Positions 60,854 through 64,000 of a stretch of DNA of 64,000 nt are shown here, in pieces. The number at the start of each line of letters is the position of its first letter. Within the stretch, counting starts at the first letter, position 1. Origin of the DNA: Sphaerotilus montanus (GTDB lineage: Bacteria > Pseudomonadota > Gammaproteobacteria > Burkholderiales > Burkholderiaceae_C); NCBI RefSeq assembly GCF_013410775.1, contig NZ_JACCFH010000001.1, positions 806,001 to 870,000 on the forward strand. Reading direction: 5' to 3'. The notes beneath the pieces were generated by a model. The model worked only from the letters and a program-made list of their open reading frames with translations, was not told the DNA's origin and did not search any database. A program made the translations under genes and the position numbers.

Positions 60854-61864
60854 TCAGAACAGCCGGGTCCCCGCGTAGTAAGCGAGCGCGGCCACCGAGG
60901 CCGAGGCGGGGATCGTGAAGATCCACGCCCACACGATGTTGCCCGCGACGCCCCAGCGCACGGCCGAGGCACGCTGCACCGAACCGACACCGACGATCGC
61001 GCCCGTGATGGTGTGCGTGGTCGAGACCGGCACGCCCAGCGCCGTCGCCAGGAACAGCGTGATCGCCCCGCCCGTCTCGGCGCAGAAGCCTCCCACCGGC
61101 TTGAGCTTGGTGATCTTCTGGCCCATGGTCTTGACGATGCGCCAGCCGCCGAACATCGTGCCCATGCCGATCGCGACGTAGCAGCACCAGATCACCCAGC
61201 TTGGCGGCATCTTGTCGCCGACCTGCGAATAGCCGGTGGCGATCAGCAGCATCCAGATGATGCCGATGGTCTTCTGCGCGTCGTTGCCGCCGTGACCGAG
61301 GCTGTACAGGCCGGCAGAGACCAGCTGCAGCCGACGGAACCACTTGTCGACCCGCAGCGGTGTCGTGCGGCGAAAGATCCACGCCACGAGCACCATCATC
61401 AGCGAGCCCAGCAGGAAACCCAGCAGCGGCGACACGAAGATGAACGCCACCGTCTTCCAGATGCCCGCACCGATCAGCGCCGTGATGCCCGCCTTGGCGA
61501 TCACCGAGCCGACGATGCCGCCGATCAGCGCATGCGACGAGCTCGACGGGATGCCGTACAGCCACGTCACCACGTTCCACGCGATCGCCCCGACCAGCGC
61601 GCCGAACACCACATGGTGGTCCACGATGCCCGGCTCCACGATGCCCTTGCCGACGGTGGCCGCCACCTTGAGCTGGAAGATGGCGATGGCCACGACATTG
61701 AAGAACGCCGCGAACAGCACCGCATGCTGCGGCTTGAGCACGCCGGTGGAGACGACGGTGGCGATCGAGTTCGCCGCGTCGTGGAAACCGTTCATGAAAT
61801 CGAACGCGATCGCCAGCACCACCAGCATGGCGATCACCCAGAAACTCACCTGCAGGCCGTCCAT
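60854..61864 (-). CDS. pit: Low-affinity inorganic phosphate transporter (PiT family)
   Basis: A 336-residue polytopic transporter that co-transports metal-phosphate with protons. The duplicated PiT signature appears early as F-D-F-M-N-G-F-H-D-A-A-N-S-I-A-T near residue 23 and again as L-G-H-G-G-N-D-A-Q-K-T-I-G-I near 190. G-V-P-V-S-T-T-H-T-I-T-G-A near 290 is also typical. The ATG at 61864 has GGAG nine bases before it. It follows the DUF47 gene by 19 bases. Confidence 0.95.
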   Translation of the reverse strand: MDGLQVSFWVIAMLVVLAIAFDFMNGFHDAANSIATVVSTGVLKPQHAVLFAAFFNVVAIAIFQLKVAATVGKGIVEPGIVDHHVVFGALVGAIAWNVVTWLYGIPSSSSHALIGGIVGSVIAKAGITALIGAGIWKTVAFIFVSPLLGFLLGSLMMVLVAWIFRRTTPLRVDKWFRRLQLVSAGLYSLGHGGNDAQKTIGIIWMLLIATGYSQVGDKMPPSWVIWCCYVAIGMGTMFGGWRIVKTMGQKITKLKPVGGFCAETGGAITLFLATALGVPVSTTHTITGAIVGVGSVQRASAVRWGVAGNIVWAWIFTIPASASVAALAYYAGTRLF

Positions 61865-61883
61865 GTGCACGGACTCCGCGGGA

Positions 61884-62531
61884 TCAGGAGTTTTCGAGGA
61901 CGATGCCCTCGATCAGGTTCGCGACGTCCTCGCACTTGTCGGAGATCGACTCCAGCAGCTCGTAGATCGCCTTGAGCTTGATCAGCTCGCGGATGTCCTG
62001 CTCCTCGCGGAACAGCTTCGACATCGCCGAGCGCATGACGCGGTCGGCATCGGATTCGAGGCGGTCGATCTCGGCGCAGGTCTTGACGGTGGCTTCGGCC
62101 ACGCTGCTCTGGCTGAGCTTGGACAGCAGCGTCACCGCATGCGCCACCCGCTCGCAGCACTTGACCGACAGCTCGCTCAGGCGCAGCACGTCCTCGGTCA
62201 TGTGGCGCACATCGTAGAGCGACATCGTCTCGGAGGTGTCCTGCAGCAGGTCGAGGATGTCGTCCATCGCGTTGATCAGGCCGTGGATCTGCTCGCGGTC
62301 GATCGGCGTGATGAAGGTCTTGTGCAGCAGGCGGTTGACCTCGGCAGTAACCTTGTCGGCGGCGTGCTCGGCGTCATCGACCTCGGTGGCGTATCGCTCG
62401 CGCAGCGCCACGTCACCATAGTTCTGGACCATGGCCAGAAACGCGCGGGAACCAGTGACGATGGCTTCGCCGTGCGTGTTGAAAAGCTCGAAGAAATTGC
62501 CTTCGCGCGGCAGCAGCTTGCCGAACAGCAT
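61884..62531 (-). CDS. DUF47 PhoU-like Pit accessory protein
   Basis: A 215-residue helical protein of the DUF47 (PhoU-like) family, normally encoded directly before a pit gene and thought to assist or regulate it. It starts M-L-F-G-K-L-L-P-R-E-G-N-F-F-E-L-F, and D-D-I-L-D-L-L-Q-D-T near residue 90 and D-R-L-E-S-D-A-D near 160 are typical. The ATG at 62531 was chosen over an upstream one at 62606. Confidence 0.92.
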   Translation of the reverse strand: MLFGKLLPREGNFFELFNTHGEAIVTGSRAFLAMVQNYGDVALRERYATEVDDAEHAADKVTAEVNRLLHKTFITPIDREQIHGLINAMDDILDLLQDTSETMSLYDVRHMTEDVLRLSELSVKCCERVAHAVTLLSKLSQSSVAEATVKTCAEIDRLESDADRVMRSAMSKLFREEQDIRELIKLKAIYELLESISDKCEDVANLIEGIVLENS

Positions 62532-62599
62532 GGTGTGGGACTCCAGGGGGACTTCGGAACAGATGGACAGTCCTGCGCGGTGCACGGCCGTCTCGGCGG

Positions 62600-62617
62600 C
62601 TGTCACGCAGTTGTCAT
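62600..62617 (+). promoter_or_regulatory. Possible Pho-box-like direct repeat
   Basis: CTGTCAC-GCAG-TTGTCAT fits the 7+4+7 layout of PhoB sites (CTGTCAT repeats), about 69 bases before the DUF47-pit pair. It is on the strand opposite to those genes and its spacer is not AT-rich, so this is tentative. Confidence 0.35.
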
Positions 62618-62694
62618 GAATCGGGACGGGGCGAGTTTAGCCGCAGGCGCCAGGAATTCACGCAGCAAAGAAACCCGATGGAACCCGGACGGGT

Positions 62695-63219
62695 TCAGGC
62701 CGGCGCGATGCCCTGCTCGGCCGCGAGGCGCTGCGCGCGTGCCGGCCAGTCGGACGCGTCCATGCCGGCGGGCAGCACGAGCTGCCCGGGCAGCACCGCG
62801 CACAGCTGCAGCAGCGGCAGCAGCACGAAGGCCCGCTCGGTCAGGCGGGGATGCGGCAGGGTGAGCCGCACGGTATGGCGCTGCAGGTCGCCGTGGAGCA
62901 GCAGGTCCAGGTCGAGCGTGCGCGGTGCGTTCGGATAGGGGCGCTCGCGGCCATGGGCCAGCTCGATGGCCTGCAGGGCGTCCAGCAGTGCCTCGGGCGT
63001 CAGGCGGGTACGCACACAGGCGACGGCGTTGAGATAGTCCGGCCCGCTGGCCTCGACCGGACGGCTGCGCCAGCGGCCGGAGACCGCCACCCAGGCGGTC
63101 TCCGGCAACACGGCCAGCGCGGCGCAGGCGGCATCCAGCGTCGCCGCAGCATCGCCCAGGTTGGCACCCAGGCCGATGCAGGCCAGCAGCGCCGGGGCGT
63201 CAGGACGTGGCCGTGTCAT
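62695..63219 (-). CDS. folK: 2-amino-4-hydroxy-6-hydroxymethyldihydropteridine pyrophosphokinase
   Basis: A 174-residue HPPK that transfers pyrophosphate from ATP in folate synthesis. Signature segments are [10 protein letters not shown] near residue 13, S-G-P-D-Y-L-N-A-V near 56 and [10 protein letters not shown] near 95, ending in [15 protein letters not shown]. The start at 63219 overlaps the end of pcnB by 20 bases. pcnB-folK is a standard pair. Confidence 0.95.
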   Translation of the reverse strand: MTRPRPDAPALLACIGLGANLGDAAATLDAACAALAVLPETAWVAVSGRWRSRPVEASGPDYLNAVACVRTRLTPEALLDALQAIELAHGRERPYPNAPRTLDLDLLLHGDLQRHTVRLTLPHPRLTERAFVLLPLLQLCAVLPGQLVLPAGMDASDWPARAQRLAAEQGIAPA

Positions 63220-64000
63220 CCGGTGCGGGTGCAGAGGTGGCGGCGGAACGGTCCCCGGCCGGCTTGCGGCGGCGACGGCGCTTGCGCGCGGCGGGAGCCG
63301 GTGCGCCGGCCAGCGCCGCATCGCCCTCGGCGCCCTCAGCGCCCTCGGCCGCCTGCACACGGGCGGGCGCGGACGCACCACCAGCGGCGCGGCGGGCCTG
63401 GTCCTGCACGCGGGCCTCGGTCAGCAGGTCCTCGCGCACGGCCTCGTTCGCGGTGGAGAACTCCTCCCACCAGCGGGCCAGATCGGCGTCGACCTCCCCG
63501 GAATCGGCGCGCAGGCGCAGGAAATCGAAGCCCGCCCGGAAGCGCACCTGCTCCACCAGCGACAGCGCCGACGAAGGGGTGCGGCGTTCGAAACGCGGCT
63601 GCATCAGCCAGATCTCGCGCATGTCGGCGGCCAGCTTGCCGCGGCCGGAGATGTCGCCGATGCGGGCGTCGAACACGGCGTCCGTGGCGGCCTGCAGCGC
63701 GGCGGTGGGATGTTCGCCCTTGGCGCGCAGCTGCGCGGCCCGGCGCAGCACGTCGTGCCACAGCATGCAGGCCAGCATGAAGCTCGGCGCCACCGGCTTG
63801 CCCTCGCCGACGCGGCGGTCGGTGTCGGCCAGCGCGCGCTGGATGAACTGCTCGCGGCCATCGTGCTGGTGCGCGTCGTCGAGCACGGCGTCCAGGATCG
63901 GGAAGATGCCCTTGTGCAGGCCCTGCTTGCGCAGCTCTTCCAGGCTGGCGAGCGAGTGGCCCGTCTGCAGCAGCTTGATCATCTCGTCGAACAACCGGCT
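63200..64000 (-). CDS. pcnB: Poly(A) polymerase I, N-terminal part beyond window
   Basis: The C-terminal 266 residues of poly(A) polymerase, which adds 3' poly(A) tails that promote RNA decay. The frame is open to the window end, so the catalytic head lies outside. Visible are the RNA-binding helices [14 protein letters not shown] near the right edge, [13 protein letters not shown], and [14 protein letters not shown], all typical of PcnB. The tail has the low-complexity E-G-A-E-G-A-E-G repeat and a basic cluster K-R-R-R-R-R-K-P. Confidence 0.94.
   Translation of the reverse strand, partial: SRLFDEMIKLLQTGHSLASLEELRKQGLHKGIFPILDAVLDDAHQHDGREQFIQRALADTDRRVGEGKPVAPSFMLACMLWHDVLRRAAQLRAKGEHPTAALQAATDAVFDARIGDISGRGKLAADMREIWLMQPRFERRTPSSALSLVEQVRFRAGFDFLRLRADSGEVDADLARWWEEFSTANEAVREDLLTEARVQDQARRAAGGASAPARVQAAEGAEGAEGDAALAGAPAPAARKRRRRRKPAGDRSAATSAPAPDDTATS

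Overview
The window is a dense, GC-rich bacterial chromosome segment with about 52 protein genes, no rRNA, tRNA or CRISPR array recognised, and no gene-free stretch over 300 bases. The gene blocks point to a betaproteobacterium of the order Burkholderiales, possibly the Leptothrix/Sphaerotilus/Rubrivivax group. These blocks are pilMNOPQ divergent from mrcA, aroKB-dgt, gltBD, rpsP-rimM-trmD-rplS, cyaY/lptM-lysA and pcnB-folK. The exact genus is an inference.

Layout. 1-6.9 kb: the 3' end of anmK, a glutathione S-transferase, a three-domain flavin/iron-sulfur oxidoreductase, a LysR regulator divergent from an NTF2-like protein, and a lone dihydrolipoamide-dehydrogenase-type flavoenzyme. 6.9-13.1 kb: gltBD (ammonia assimilation), reading left. 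13.2-14.1 kb: a REP-associated tyrosine transposase with two related short motifs at its 3' side. 14.2-18.0 kb: cysK, then dgt, aroB and aroK (dNTP turnover and shikimate pathway). 18.1-25.3 kb: an Ig-like-repeat lipoprotein followed by the type IV pilus assembly operon pilMNOPQ. 25.6-30.7 kb: mrcA, cyaY, lptM, lysA, fpr.

30.9-31.2 kb holds a small cytochrome c. 31.5-44.2 kb is a catabolic island. It has an amidohydrolase facing a crotonase, a feruloyl-CoA-synthase-type ligase, an SDR, a branched-chain-amino-acid-type ABC importer with a fused permease-ATPase, an acyl-CoA dehydrogenase, a MarR regulator and an EamA exporter. Together these fit uptake, CoA activation and side-chain shortening of hydroxyphenylpropanoids by a thiolase-free retro-Claisen route. 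Candidate operators of two different types lie in its two main promoter regions.

44.2-51.2 kb is a five-gene, tightly coupled import operon: TonB-dependent receptor, Tat-exported family-5 binding protein, two Opp/Nik-type permeases and a double ATPase. A perfect 11+4+11 bp palindrome resembling a Fur-type box precedes it. This is the best candidate for an uncharacterised system, probably metal-chelate, metallophore or peptide uptake.

51.2-64 kb returns to housekeeping: orn, an M48 protease, rsgA, argP/argO, a CobD/CbiB-like protein, a NUDIX hydrolase, the rpsP-rimM-trmD-rplS operon, a GNAT acetyltransferase, a small membrane protein, a DUF47-Pit phosphate transport pair, folK and the 3' end of pcnB.
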